Assembly (NCBI GenBank): GCA_016713125.1
Contig: JADJPT010000010.1
Location: 62,001 to 126,000, forward strand
DNA from: Betaproteobacteria bacterium
Lineage (GTDB): Bacteria > Pseudomonadota > Gammaproteobacteria > Burkholderiales > SG8-39
Direction: 5' to 3'
Length of the DNA stretch: 64,000 nucleotides
Shown: in pieces, positions 18,919 through 27,202 of the stretch
Position numbering within the stretch: the first letter of the stretch is position 1
Layout: each line of letters begins with the position of its first letter
The notes under the pieces: model-generated
The model's database searches: none
The model's input: only the letters and a program-made list of their open reading frames with translations
Told to the model about the DNA's origin: nothing
Translations under genes and position numbers: made by a program

Positions 18919-20371
18919 AAGAGCAGGGGTTCCTGCTGCGTCGGTACCCGGGATTCCTGTGCCCGCAGCAGCTTGAGCAGAGCGTCCGCGTCGCAGGGCT
19001 TGGCGAAATGGTAGCCCCTGCATGCGGTCGCAGCCTTCGCGCGACAGGAACTCGACCTGGCTGGGCGTCTCGACGCCTTCGGCCAGCACGGTGAGTTTGA
19101 GTACGCGCGCCAGGGCCACCACGGTGTGCACGATGGCCGCGCTGTCGCAATCACGATCGGCGTCGCGCACGAAGGAGCGATCGATCTTGGAGGATGTCAG
19201 AGGGAAGCGGCGCAGGTAGCCCAGGCTGGAATAGCCGGTGCCGAAGTCGTCGATGGAGATCTTGACGCCCATGTCCTTGAGCAGGCGCAGGGTGTTGATG
19301 GTGGTTTCCGCGTCCTGCATGGCCAGGGTTTCGGTGATCTCGATCTCCAGGAAGCGCGGGTCCAGTCGCGCCGAGTCGAGAGCCTTGCGGATGGTCTCGT
19401 GCAGGTCGGGCTGCTTGAACTGCGTGGCCGAAAAGTTGACCGCGACGTTGAGTTGCGCAAAGCCGGCGTCGTGCCAGCGTCGAAGCTGGGTACACGCGGT
19501 GCGCAGCACCCATTCGCCGATGGCGAGAATCTGGCCGGATTCATCGGCCAGGCCGATGAACTCGTCCGGGGGGATGGCTCCGAGTTCGGGATGGCGCCAG
19601 CGCAGCAGGGCCTCGACGCCGCAGATGCCGCCGGAGGCGACGTCGATGATCGGCTGGTACACGACGGTCGGCGCGCAGCCTGGCGGCCTCGCGCTCCTCC
19701 AGGGCGGGCACCAGGATGGCGAACTCGTCGCGGCCGATGCGCGCAACCACCTCGCCGGGGCCGCCGTCCCGCTCCAGGCGACGGGCGATCTGCGCCATCA
19801 GGGCGTCGCCGGTGGCATAGCCGAAGGAGTCGTTGATGCGCATGAAGCGATCGACGTCGATGTACAGCAGGGCCGCGCCGGGCTCGAAGTCCGCGGCCAG
19901 TTCGGCGAAGCGCTTCTGGTTGACCAGGCCGGTCAGGGCGTCGTAGTTCTCGATGCGTGCCTTGGACTGTTCGGCCTCCTGCTTGGCCTGCAGCGCGCGC
20001 GTGTGGCGCAGGGCGCGTTCGACCACCGGCACCAGCCGCCCGAAGTTGCCCTTGGTGATGTGGTCGTCGGCGCCGATCCGCATGGCCGAACTGCCGCGTT
20101 CCAGTTCCAGCGCGCCGGAGTAGATGATGAAGGGAATATCCTGGCCGGAGGCGTGCAGCACCTGCAGGGCCTTGAATGCGTCGAAGCGCGGCATCGAATG
20201 GTCGGAGATCACCAGATCCCAGGGCTGCTTGAGCGCCTGGGCCATGTCGGCCGCGCAGTCGACGCGATGCACCATCAGATTGGGCAGGGTGCGCGAGAGC
20301 ACGGTCTCGAGGAGCAGGGCATCGTCCTCGGAGTCCTCAACCAGCAGGAGGTGTGTGTGTTCTTGGGTCAT
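18906..20371 (-). CDS. Receiver-GGDEF-EAL c-di-GMP phosphodiesterase with internal deletion and frameshift
   Basis: N-terminal receiver (Asp in VISDHSMPRF), the first half of a GGDEF domain whose motif is GRDEF (not GGDEF), then directly an EAL domain starting VVYQPIIDV. The EAL catalytic set is complete: EALLRW, NFSATQF, EIEITET, DDFGTGYSS, KIDRSFV and AEGVET. About 90-120 residues normally found between GRDEF and YQPI are missing, and the frame changes at the junction near 19675. A second break near 19014-19018 is one extra C; removing it gives QGYHFAKP. Probably a c-di-GMP hydrolase controlled by phosphorylation. It is convergent with cheB. Confidence 0.75.
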
Positions 20372-20518
20372 GTCCGTCTCGTGAGGCGCCAGCGTTTCGG
20401 GGGCGGCCTTGGGGGCCGCTTCGAACCCTTATCGGCTGTCCGGAACCGGACTTTAGGGGCGGCCGTGCGGGTGGCGCCATGCGCCTGATCCTGTTTGGAT
20501 ATCGACTTTGCGGCGCAA

Positions 20519-20543
20519 AACCTGAGGCCATCGGACTCAGGTT
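20519..20543. repeat. Inverted repeat, 8-bp arms
   Basis: AACCTGAG and CTCAGGTT flank a nine-base loop. There is no T tract on either strand. It may be an operator or an RNA hairpin; the function is unknown. Confidence 0.4.
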
Positions 20544-20697
20544 CCGGCGTCCGGGGCCGTTAAGGCATGAAGAGGCGCCCTTTTGCCTGACGCTGGCCTG
20601 AATGCCGACTTTGAGCGGACCGGGGGAGGGAAGGAAGAATGCGTGCAACTTGCGCTGCAAGGGGATACCCGCGCGCCCAGAATGAGATATGATTTTG

Positions 20698-20713
20698 TGT
20701 GATCTAAATCACA
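20698..20713. promoter_or_regulatory. CRP-type palindrome TGTGA-N6-TCACA
   Basis: TGTGATCTAAATCACA is a perfect match to the cAMP-CRP consensus half-sites. It lies 61 bases upstream of the receiver-protein start at 20775. A CRP/Vfr-type regulator could control that gene, and possibly the divergent EAL gene about 330 bases away. Confidence 0.6.
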
Positions 20714-20774
20714 GATGGCTCAAGGGTGCCCTCACCCAATTTGCGGTGTCAACGCGGGATACGGCTGAATACAC

Positions 20775-21209
20775 ATGGCTAGCAAGATTCTTCTGGTCGA
20801 CGACAATCCGGACGATGCCGAGCTGACCCGACTGGCGCTCGAAAGGCATCAGCTCGGCAGCAAGCTCGTTCACCTTGTCGACGGAGCGCAGGCGATCGAC
20901 TATCTTTTCGGCGCCGACGCCGACGCCGACGCCGTGGCGCGCGACATCCGTTTCATCATCCTCGACCTGAAGCTGCCGAAGGTCGACGGAATGCAGGTGC
21001 TCGAGCGCATCAAGTCGGATCCGCGCACGCGCGCGATCCCCGTGGTGATCCTGTCTTCTTCCAATCAGGAGCGGGATATCAACCGCAGCTTCGACCGTGG
21101 CGTGAACAGCTACGTGGTCAAGCCGGTGCAGCTCGACCAGTACATGGACGCCGTCTCGACCCTGGGACGCTACTGGGACGAGATCAACCAGCAGAGGGCG
21201 ACCGCCTGA
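20775..21209 (+). CDS. Stand-alone Rcp1-type response regulator
   Basis: 144 aa, a single receiver domain of the Rcp1 kind. The opening LLVDDNPDDAELTRLAL and acceptor Asp in FIILDLKLPKVDG are typical, followed by the SSSNQERDI segment and VKPVQLDQY. There is no output domain. Such proteins usually shuttle phosphate or act by protein contact with a kinase; no partner kinase is adjacent. A perfect CRP-like site lies in its upstream region and a GC hairpin follows. Confidence 0.9.
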   Translation: MASKILLVDDNPDDAELTRLALERHQLGSKLVHLVDGAQAIDYLFGADADADAVARDIRFIILDLKLPKVDGMQVLERIKSDPRTRAIPVVILSSSNQERDINRSFDRGVNSYVVKPVQLDQYMDAVSTLGRYWDEINQQRATA

Positions 21210-21268
21210 GAGGCGCGTCGCAACTCGGGCGCCCAGCCCGTGAGATAGAATCGACCTGCTGTGGCTGC

Positions 21269-21290
21269 CGGTGCTCCGCGAGCACCGTTT
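21269..21290 (+). terminator. Intrinsic-terminator-like hairpin
   Basis: CGGTGCTC-CGC-GAGCACCG forms a perfect 8-bp stem with a three-base loop, followed by TTT. It lies 60 bases after the receiver gene and before the oppositely oriented tRNA. The T tract is short, so termination may be partial. Confidence 0.5.
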
Positions 21291-21316
21291 GCTGAAGCCA
21301 GTAGTTTTGAAGCTAC

Positions 21317-21403
21317 TGGTGCCGAGGAAGGGACTCGAACCCCCACAGTGTCGCCACCGCATGGACCTGAACCATGTGCGTCTACCAATTCCGCCACCTC
21401 GGC
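21317..21403 (-). tRNA. tRNA-Leu (anticodon CAG)
   Basis: Read on the minus strand, the 87-nt sequence begins GCCGAGG, pairs with CCTCGGC at the 3' end and has an encoded CCA. The anticodon loop is TTCAGGT between CATGG and CCATG, giving anticodon CAG for CUG, a leading leucine codon in GC-rich genomes. The T arm has GGTTCGAGTCC. The long variable arm is typical of the class II tRNA-Leu. A sigma-70 promoter with 17-bp spacing sits just upstream. Confidence 0.96.
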
Positions 21404-21416
21404 AAGGTGGACCGCA

Positions 21417-21445
21417 ATTTTAGAGGCTGAACCTGCCCGTGTCAA
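21417..21445 (-). promoter_or_regulatory. Sigma-70 promoter of tRNA-Leu
   Basis: On the minus strand TTGACA (21440-21445) and TAAAAT (21417-21422) are separated by exactly 17 bases, a near-perfect housekeeping promoter. The transcript would start about 7 bases before the tRNA 5' end. The -35 box overlaps the GTG start codon of rnr on the other strand. Confidence 0.8.
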
Positions 21446-23694
21446 AAAAACGATCATCGGATTCTCCGAAGCCGCGCGCCGCGCCTGCTCCGGCATCGGC
21501 GCGAGGCGCCGCCGTGCCCGCACGCGGCGTTCCCTCCGAGGGAGGCGCACCGGGCGCCTACGCGCAGGAGATCCTCGACGAGCTGCTGCGTGCGGCCACG
21601 CCGCTGACGCCAGATGAACTGGCCGCACAACTCGACCTGCGCAAGCGCGAGCGCGCAGCCTTCGATACTGCACTGGTCTCGCTGGAGAGCGCGGGGCGCA
21701 TCGTGCGCAACCGCGCCGGCAGCCTGCTGGTGTCGCAGAAGCTGGCGCTGGTCACCGGGCGCGTCGACGGTCACGGCGATGGGTACGGCTTCCTGATCCC
21801 CGACGAGGGCGGGCCCTCGCTGTTCATCCCCGTCACTGAGATGCGCCAGGTGCTGCACGGCGACCGCGTGTCGGCCAAGGTGACCGGCCGAGATCCGCGC
21901 GGGCGCCCGGTGGCCGGCATCGTCGATGTGCTCGAGCGCGCCAACCGGCTGGTGGTCGGCCGGCTGCATGCCGAGCACGGCATGCTGTTCCTGGTGCCCG
22001 AGGACCGGCGCATCGCGCAGGACATCCTGGTCCCGCCGGCCGAAGCCGGAAAGGCCAAGGCCGGGCAGGTGGTCACGGTCGAACTGGTCGCGCAGCCCTC
22101 CAAGCATGCGCAGCCGATCGGCCGCGTGTCCGAAGTGCTGGGCAACTACGGCGATTCGGGCATGGAGATCGAGATCGCGCTGCGCAAGTTCGATCTGCCG
22201 AACGAGTTCTCGCGCAAGGCGCTGGCGCAGGCCAGGGCGCTGCCCGAGGAGGTGCGCGAGCAGGATTACGCCGGCCGCAAGGATCTGCGTGAACTGCCGC
22301 TGGTGACCATCGACGGCGAGACGGCCAAGGATTTCGACGACGCGGTGCATGCCGCGCGCGAGGGCAAGGGTTTTCGCCTGTGGGTGGCGATCGCCGATGT
22401 CAGTCATTACGTGAAGAATGGCGACGCGCTGGACCAGGACGCGCGCGAGCGCAGCACTTCGGTGTACTTTCCGCGCCGGGTCATTCCCATGCTGCCGGAG
22501 AAACTCTCCAACGGGCTGTGTTCGCTGAACCCGGAGGTCGAGCGCCTGGCCATGGTCTGCGAGATGGCCATCACGCCCAAGGGCGCGGTGGCGCGCTACG
22601 AGTTCTATCCGGCGGTGATCCGCTCGCAGGCGCGGCTCACCTACAACGCCGTCTGGGAGATGCTGAGTACGGGAGTGGCGCAGCCCGGGCGCGAGCCCCT
22701 GCTGCCGCATCTGCAGACCCTGCATGAGCTGTTCAAGGTGCTGCTCAAGGCGCGCGAGCAGCGCGGCGCGATCGATTTCGAGTCGGTCGAGACGCGCATG
22801 GAGTTCGACGCGCAAGGCAAGATCGAGCGCATCGTCCCCGAGGTGCGCAACGACGCGCACCGCGTCATCGAGGAGTGCATGCTGGCGGCCAACGTCTGCG
22901 CCGGCGATTTCCTGGTCGAGCGCAAGCACCCGGTTCTATTCCGCGTGCACGACGAGCCAGCCGCGGAGAAGATAGAGGCGCTGCGCGAGTTCCTCGCCGA
23001 GCTCGGCCTGCAGCTCTCGGGAGGCGACCAGCCGCGACCCAAGGACTACGCCGAACTGCTGGTGAAGATCCGCACCCGGCCGGATTTCCCCCTGCTGCAG
23101 ACCATTCTGCTGCGCTCGCTGAAGCAGGCGGTGTACAGCCCGGACAACGCCGGCCATTTCGGCCTGGCATTCGACGCCTACGTGCATTTCACTTCGCCGA
23201 TCCGCCGTTATCCCGACCTGCTGGTGCATCGCGCCATCCGCGCCTGCCTGTCCGGCAAGCGCTATGAGGGCATCGATTGGGAGGATCTCGGCCGCCATTG
23301 CTCGGAGAACGAAAGGCGTGCCGACGACGCCAGTCGCGACGTGTCGAACTGGCTCAAGTGCTACTACATGCAGGACCACGTGGGCGAGGAGTTCGAGGGA
23401 CGGGTCACCGGGGTCACCGGTTTCGGCATCTTCGTCACGCTGGACGAGTATTTCGTCGACGGACTGGTGCACATATCCGAGCTCGGCCGCGACTACTTCC
23501 AGTTCGACCCCGCGCGCCACATGCTGCTGGGTGAACGCACCGGGGTGCGCTACCGGCTGGCCGACCGGTTGCGCGTGAAGCTGGTGCGCGTCGACCTCGA
23601 GACGCGCAAGATCGACCTGGTGCCGGTCGACGGAAGCGAGCCGGAGGCGAAGGGGCGGCCGTCCGGCAGACAGCAGGCCAAGGGGCGCAAATGA
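21439..23694 (+). CDS. rnr: Ribonuclease R
   Basis: 751 aa 3'-5' exoribonuclease of the RNB family, which degrades structured RNA and helps with ribosome quality control. Cold-shock-like domains (about 90-250) are followed by the RNB catalytic domain with DGETAKDFDDAVHA, SHYVKNGDALDQDARERSTS and PDNAGHFGL, then a C-terminal S1 domain (EFEGRVTGVTGFGIFVTL). The start is GTG. The N-terminal tail and the last 20 residues are basic. It overlaps rlmB by four bases, the same rnr-rlmB pairing as in E. coli. Confidence 0.96.
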   Translation: MSKKRSSDSPKPRAAPAPASARGAAVPARGVPSEGGAPGAYAQEILDELLRAATPLTPDELAAQLDLRKRERAAFDTALVSLESAGRIVRNRAGSLLVSQKLALVTGRVDGHGDGYGFLIPDEGGPSLFIPVTEMRQVLHGDRVSAKVTGRDPRGRPVAGIVDVLERANRLVVGRLHAEHGMLFLVPEDRRIAQDILVPPAEAGKAKAGQVVTVELVAQPSKHAQPIGRVSEVLGNYGDSGMEIEIALRKFDLPNEFSRKALAQARALPEEVREQDYAGRKDLRELPLVTIDGETAKDFDDAVHAAREGKGFRLWVAIADVSHYVKNGDALDQDARERSTSVYFPRRVIPMLPEKLSNGLCSLNPEVERLAMVCEMAITPKGAVARYEFYPAVIRSQARLTYNAVWEMLSTGVAQPGREPLLPHLQTLHELFKVLLKAREQRGAIDFESVETRMEFDAQGKIERIVPEVRNDAHRVIEECMLAANVCAGDFLVERKHPVLFRVHDEPAAEKIEALREFLAELGLQLSGGDQPRPKDYAELLVKIRTRPDFPLLQTILLRSLKQAVYSPDNAGHFGLAFDAYVHFTSPIRRYPDLLVHRAIRACLSGKRYEGIDWEDLGRHCSENERRADDASRDVSNWLKCYYMQDHVGEEFEGRVTGVTGFGIFVTLDEYFVDGLVHISELGRDYFQFDPARHMLLGERTGVRYRLADRLRVKLVRVDLETRKIDLVPVDGSEPEAKGRPSGRQQAKGRK

Positions 23695-24457
23695 GCGCTG
23701 CGCTGCGCACGGTGTTCGGCTTTCACGCCGTCACGGTGGCGTTGCGCCAGCGACCCGAAGGCGTGGCCGAACTGCATGTGGATACCTCGCGTTCGGACGG
23801 CCGCATGCGCGACCTGCTGGCGCTGGCCCGGGAAAAGAAGGTGCGCGTCATGCAGTCCAGCGGCGGGCGGCTGGATGGCATCACGGGTCACGGACGTCAC
23901 CAGGGCGTGGTGGCGCGCGTCACGGAGATCAGGCTCAGCCACAGCCTTGACGACACGCTGGACGCGGCGCAGGGGCCGCCGCTGCTGCTGGTGCTGGATG
24001 GCATCCAGGATCCGCGCAACCTGGGCGCCTGCCTGCGCGTGGCCGACGCGGCGGGCGTGAATGCGGTGGTCGCCCCGAAGGACCGCGCGGCGGGGCTGTC
24101 CGCCGCGGCCAGCAAGGTGGCCAGCGGTGCGGCCGAAACCGTGCCCTATATCACCGTCACCAATCTGGCGAGGACGCTGCGCGAACTGAAAGGAGCGCGG
24201 CGTCTGGATCGTCGGCACCGATGACGAGGCGGCGACTGACCTGTACGCCGCGGAACTGCCCGAGTCAGTCGCCTGGGTGCTGGGCGCCGAGGACGAGGGC
24301 ATGCGCCGGCTGACGCGGGAGCACTGCGACCTGCTGGTGCGCATCCCCATGCAGGGGGCAGGTCGAGAGCCTGAACGTGTCGGTGGCGGCCGGCATCGTC
24401 CTGTTCGAATCGGTGCGCCGCCGGCTGGCGGCGCAAGCGGCAGGGGAGAAGTCATGA
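23691..24457 (+). CDS. rlmB: 23S rRNA (guanosine-2'-O-)-methyltransferase RlmB (two apparent frameshifts)
   Basis: SPOUT-family methyltransferase that modifies G2251 of 23S rRNA. The N-terminal L30e-like substrate-binding domain is followed by the knotted domain with LDGIQDPRNLGACLRVADAAG and later WVLGAEDEGMRRLT. Two single-base insertions break the frame: AAAGGAG near 24191-24196 (two A expected, giving KERGVWIVGTDDEA) and GGGGG near 24353-24358 (four expected, giving MQGQVESLNVSVAAG). After correction it is 254 aa, normal length. The stop TGA overlaps the next ATG. Confidence 0.9.
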
Positions 24458-25429
24458 AGATCGCGATCCTCGACGACTACCAGGACGCCTGCCGCACCCT
24501 GCAGGCGTGGCGCCACCTGGAGGGCCACGAGGTCAGCGTGTTTCGCGACACGCTCAAGGACGAAGACGCGCTCGCCGCGCGTCTGCAGGGCTTCGAGGCG
24601 CTGGTGCTGATCCGCGAACGCACGCGTTTCACCGCTGCACTGCTCGAGCGCCTGCCGGCCTTGCGCGCGCTCAGCCAGACCGGCAAGGCCGGCCCGCACA
24701 TCGATGTGTCGGCCTGCACGCGCCTCGGCATCGCCGTGCTCGAAGGCACGGGTTCGCCCTACGCGACCGCGGAACTGACCTGGGGGCTGGTCATTGCCGC
24801 CATGCGGCGCATCCCGCAGGAAGTCGAGAACCTGAAGCGCGGCGGCTGGCAGCAGACGGTTGGCACGGGCCTGCGCGGCCGCACCCTGGGCGTCTATGGC
24901 TACGGCAAGATCGGCAGCGTGGTGGCCGGCTACGGACGCGCCTTCGGCATGAACGTGCAGGTCTGGGGACGCAGCGGCAGCCTGGATCGCGCCGCAGCCG
25001 CCGGCCTTGCCTGTGCCGCCTCGCGCGAGGCCTTGTTCGAGTCGGCCGACGTGCTCAGCGTGCACCTGCGCCTGGCGCCGGAGACGCGCGGGGCGATCTC
25101 GGTCACCGATCTGGCGCGCATGAAGCCGGGCGCGGTGTTCGTGAACACCAGCCGCGCCGAACTGGTGGCGCCCGGAGCCCTGGAGGCGGCGCTGGCGGCC
25201 GGCCGGCCGGGATATGCGGCGGTGGATGTTTACGAGGACGAGCCGGTGCTGGGTGCCGCCCACCCGCTGCTCGCGCTGGGCAACGTGATCTGCACCCCCG
25301 CACCTGGGCTACGTCGAGAAGGACGGCTACGAGCTGTATTTCGGCGATGCCTGCGCGAACCTGGCCGCCTTCGCCGCCGGCACCCCGCGCAACGTTGCCA
25401 ACCCGGGGTACGCCGCGATCCGGGGCTGA
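24454..25429 (+). CDS. D-2-hydroxyacid dehydrogenase family protein (apparent frameshift)
   Basis: 324 aa after correction. NAD-binding motif GVYGYGKIGS at about 150-159, then the conserved VLSVHLRLAPETRG and MKPGAVFVNTSRAELV. The frame breaks near 25299-25303 in a run of five C; four give ICTPHLGYVEKDGYELYFGD, supplying the His of the catalytic pair. The substrate cannot be told; relatives act on phosphoglycerate, glyoxylate or similar acids. It overlaps rlmB by ATGA, so is translationally coupled to it, although the functions look unrelated. Confidence 0.85.
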
Positions 25430-25440
25430 GCCGCCCCGTC

Positions 25441-25470
25441 TTGCAGGCGCAGCCGAAATCGGGATATAAT
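25441..25470 (+). promoter_or_regulatory. Sigma-70 promoter of the rpsF operon
   Basis: TTGCAG (25441-25446), an 18-base spacer and a perfect TATAAT (25465-25470). It lies 86 bases before rpsF, just after the stop of the preceding dehydrogenase. Confidence 0.75.
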
Positions 25471-25480
25471 TCAAAGCTTT

Positions 25481-25500
25481 CCACCCATCCGGGTGGTTTT
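25481..25500 (+). promoter_or_regulatory. Hairpin in the rpsF leader, possible S6:S18 autoregulatory element
   Basis: CCACCC-ATCC-GGGTGG forms a 6-bp stem followed by TTTT, close to the predicted transcription start. Leaders of rpsF operons in many bacteria carry an RNA motif with a CCG element that binds the S6:S18 complex. This hairpin contains CCG in the right setting, but I cannot confirm the fold. It could equally be an attenuator. Confidence 0.4.
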
Positions 25501-25555
25501 CCTTGCCGCACCCCTACGCATGGCGGGCGGCTTTACCCACAAGGAGATCGAACGC

Positions 25556-25972
25556 ATGCGACATTACGAAGTGGTTTTCATCGTCCATCCGGACCAGAGC
25601 GAGCAGGTGCCCGCCATGGTCGAGCGTTACAAGACGCTGGTGACCGGCCGCAACGGCCAGATCCACCGCCTCGAAGACTGGGGCCGCCGGCAGATGACCT
25701 ATCCGATCGCGAAGATGCACAAGGCGCACTACGTGCTCATGAACATCGAGTGCGATCGCGAGACGCTGGGCGAACTCGAGCATGCCTTCAAGTTCAACGA
25801 CGCCGTGCTGCGCCATCTGGTCGTGAAGATGGACAAGGCGCACACCACCCCGTCGCCGATGATGCGTGAGGAGAAATCCAAGTCGCTGATGGGCGGCGAG
25901 CGGGCGGCGGGCGAAGCGTCCGATGCGTCGGAAGCGACTGCCGCACCCGCGGCGGCCGAGGCGCAGGGCTGA
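25556..25972 (+). CDS. rpsF: 30S ribosomal protein S6
   Basis: 138 aa S6, which pairs with S18 on the small-subunit platform. It opens MRHYEVVFIVHPDQSEQV and continues RQMTYPIAKMHKAHYVLMNI, highly conserved S6 sequence. The Ala/Glu-rich tail after residue 110 is variable in the family. The start at 25556 is set by AAGGAGATCG. First gene of the rpsF-priB-rpsR-rplI operon. Confidence 0.97.
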   Translation: MRHYEVVFIVHPDQSEQVPAMVERYKTLVTGRNGQIHRLEDWGRRQMTYPIAKMHKAHYVLMNIECDRETLGELEHAFKFNDAVLRHLVVKMDKAHTTPSPMMREEKSKSLMGGERAAGEASDASEATAAPAAAEAQG

Positions 25973-25988
25973 GCCAGGCGCCGGGCGC

Positions 25989-26306
25989 TTGGCTGCGGAC
26001 ACGCAGGCCAACCGGGTCGAATTGAGCGGTACGCTGGCGGAACTGGGGCCTTTGCGCCACACGCCGGCAGGATTGCCCGCAGTGGAGTTCCTGATCCGGC
26101 ATGCGTCGGAGCAGGTCGAAGCGGGGCAAGACCGCAGGGTGAACGCCGAGATTCAGGCGATCGCTTTCGACACCCTGGCCCGGCAGATCGCGGCGATGCA
26201 ACTGGGCACGGCAGTCAAGGCACAAGGATTTCTGGCGGCAAAAAGCCAGCGCAGCGCGAAACTCGTGCTGCATGTGACGAACATGGAATTTCTGGAAGGA
26301 GTTTGA
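25989..26306 (+). CDS. priB: Primosomal replication protein N (PriB)
   Basis: About 105 aa, a single-stranded-DNA-binding OB-fold protein that helps PriA restart stalled forks. Recognisable segments are NRVELSGTLAELGPLRHTPAG and AVEFLIRHAS, ending LVLHVTNMEFLEGV. No ATG precedes the conserved region; the nearest candidate is TTG at 25989, 16 bases after the rpsF stop, and there is no clear ribosome site. Translation is probably coupled to rpsF. Its place between rpsF and rpsR is standard in beta- and gammaproteobacteria. Confidence 0.85.
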   Translation: MAADTQANRVELSGTLAELGPLRHTPAGLPAVEFLIRHASEQVEAGQDRRVNAEIQAIAFDTLARQIAAMQLGTAVKAQGFLAAKSQRSAKLVLHVTNMEFLEGV

Positions 26307-26309
26307 GAA

Positions 26310-26591
26310 ATGGCATTCGGACGTGGCAAGGCCAAGGGCAAGGGCAAGGACAAGAAAGATCGCGGCCAGAAGGCGTTGTTCCGCCGCCGCAAGTTCTGCC
26401 GCTTCACCGCCGAGAAGGCGGAGTGGATCGACTACAAGGCGGTCGATGTGCTGAAGGATTTCATCAACGAGAACGGCAAGATCATCCCGGCGCGCATCAC
26501 CGGCACTTCGGCCGGTTTCCAGCGCCAGCTCTCGTCGGCGATCAAGCGTGCGCGTTACCTCGCGCTGCTGCCCTTCACCGACCTGCACTGA
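26310..26591 (+). CDS. rpsR: 30S ribosomal protein S18
   Basis: 93 aa S18. The conserved RRRKFCRFTAEKAEWIDYK and GKIIPARITGTSAGFQRQLS stretches are present. A basic Lys/Gly-rich N-terminus (residues 2-20) is slightly longer than in E. coli S18 (75 aa). GGAG precedes the start, and the gene begins three bases after priB. Confidence 0.96.
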   Translation: MAFGRGKAKGKGKDKKDRGQKALFRRRKFCRFTAEKAEWIDYKAVDVLKDFINENGKIIPARITGTSAGFQRQLSSAIKRARYLALLPFTDLH

Positions 26592-26601
26592 GGAGCGCGA
26601 C

Positions 26602-27051
26602 ATGCAAGTGATCCTGATGGAGAAAGTCGCCAACCTCGGCAACCTCGGCGACGTGGTGAAGGTCAAGGACGGTTACGCCCGTAACTTCCTGATCCCGCAG
26701 GGCCGCGCCAAGCGCGCCACCGCGGACAACCTCAAGGCATTCGAGGCGCGTCGCGCCGAGCTGGAGAAGGCGCAGGCCGATCTGCTCGCGCAGGCGCAGG
26801 AGCGCGGCACCAAGCTCGAGGGCATGACGGTGCAGATCTCGCAGAAGGCCGGCGTGGACGGCCGCCTGTTCGGTTCGGTCACCAACTACGACATCGTCGA
26901 CGCGCTGAAGGCGCAGGGCTTCGAGGTCGAGCGCGGTCAGGTGCGCATGCCCGCCGGCCCGCTGAAGCAGGTGGGCGACTATCCGCTGGTGGTGGCTCTG
27001 CATGCAGACGTGCTGGCCAACATCACGGTGTCGGTGCTCGGCGAACACTGA
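26602..27051 (+). CDS. rplI: 50S ribosomal protein L9
   Basis: 149 aa L9. It starts MQVILMEKVANLGNLGDVVKVKDGY, continues with GYARNFLIPQGRA, then the long connecting helix (about 40-75) and the C-terminal domain with DGRLFGSVTNYDI. GAGGAG upstream fixes the start at 26602. It is the last gene before a large hairpin and an intrinsic terminator. Confidence 0.97.
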   Translation: MQVILMEKVANLGNLGDVVKVKDGYARNFLIPQGRAKRATADNLKAFEARRAELEKAQADLLAQAQERGTKLEGMTVQISQKAGVDGRLFGSVTNYDIVDALKAQGFEVERGQVRMPAGPLKQVGDYPLVVALHADVLANITVSVLGEH

Positions 27052-27061
27052 GAACCTCGCT

Positions 27062-27099
27062 GCATTGCGAAGCGGCGCGGTCGCGCCGGATCGCAATGC
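27062..27099 (+). repeat. Long hairpin directly after rplI
   Basis: GCATTGCGA (27062-27070) pairs with TCGCAATGC (27091-27099), and inside it CGGCGCG (27073-27079) pairs with CGCGCCG (27082-27088). The result is a 16-bp stem with one 2x2 internal loop. No T tract follows, so it is more likely an mRNA 3'-end stabiliser or processing site than the terminator. Confidence 0.6.
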
Positions 27100-27166
27100 C
27101 ATGGCTTCAACGCAGGTGCAAAACGCTTGCGTTGGCGCCAAGAAAGGCAATCGATCTAGGTAGTTA

Positions 27167-27198
27167 AAAAGGGGCTGGCGACGGCCCCTTTTGTTTTG
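27167..27198 (+). terminator. Rho-independent terminator of the rpsF operon
   Basis: AAAAGGGGC (27167-27175) pairs with GCCCCTTTT (27184-27192) across an eight-base loop, and TTTT follows. The stem with flanking A and T tracts is a strong bidirectional-looking terminator. It ends five bases before the dnaB start codon. Confidence 0.85.
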
Positions 27199-27202
27199 TA
27201 GC

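Larger units (their letters stand above)
20372..20774. other. 403-bp intergenic region
   Basis: No credible protein-coding frame. It lies between two divergent receiver-protein genes. It contains a GCGGCC-TTGGG-GGCCGC repeat near the minus-strand start, an 8-bp hairpin at 20519-20543 and a perfect CRP-type palindrome at 20698-20713. The rest shows nothing I can name. Confidence 0.6.
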
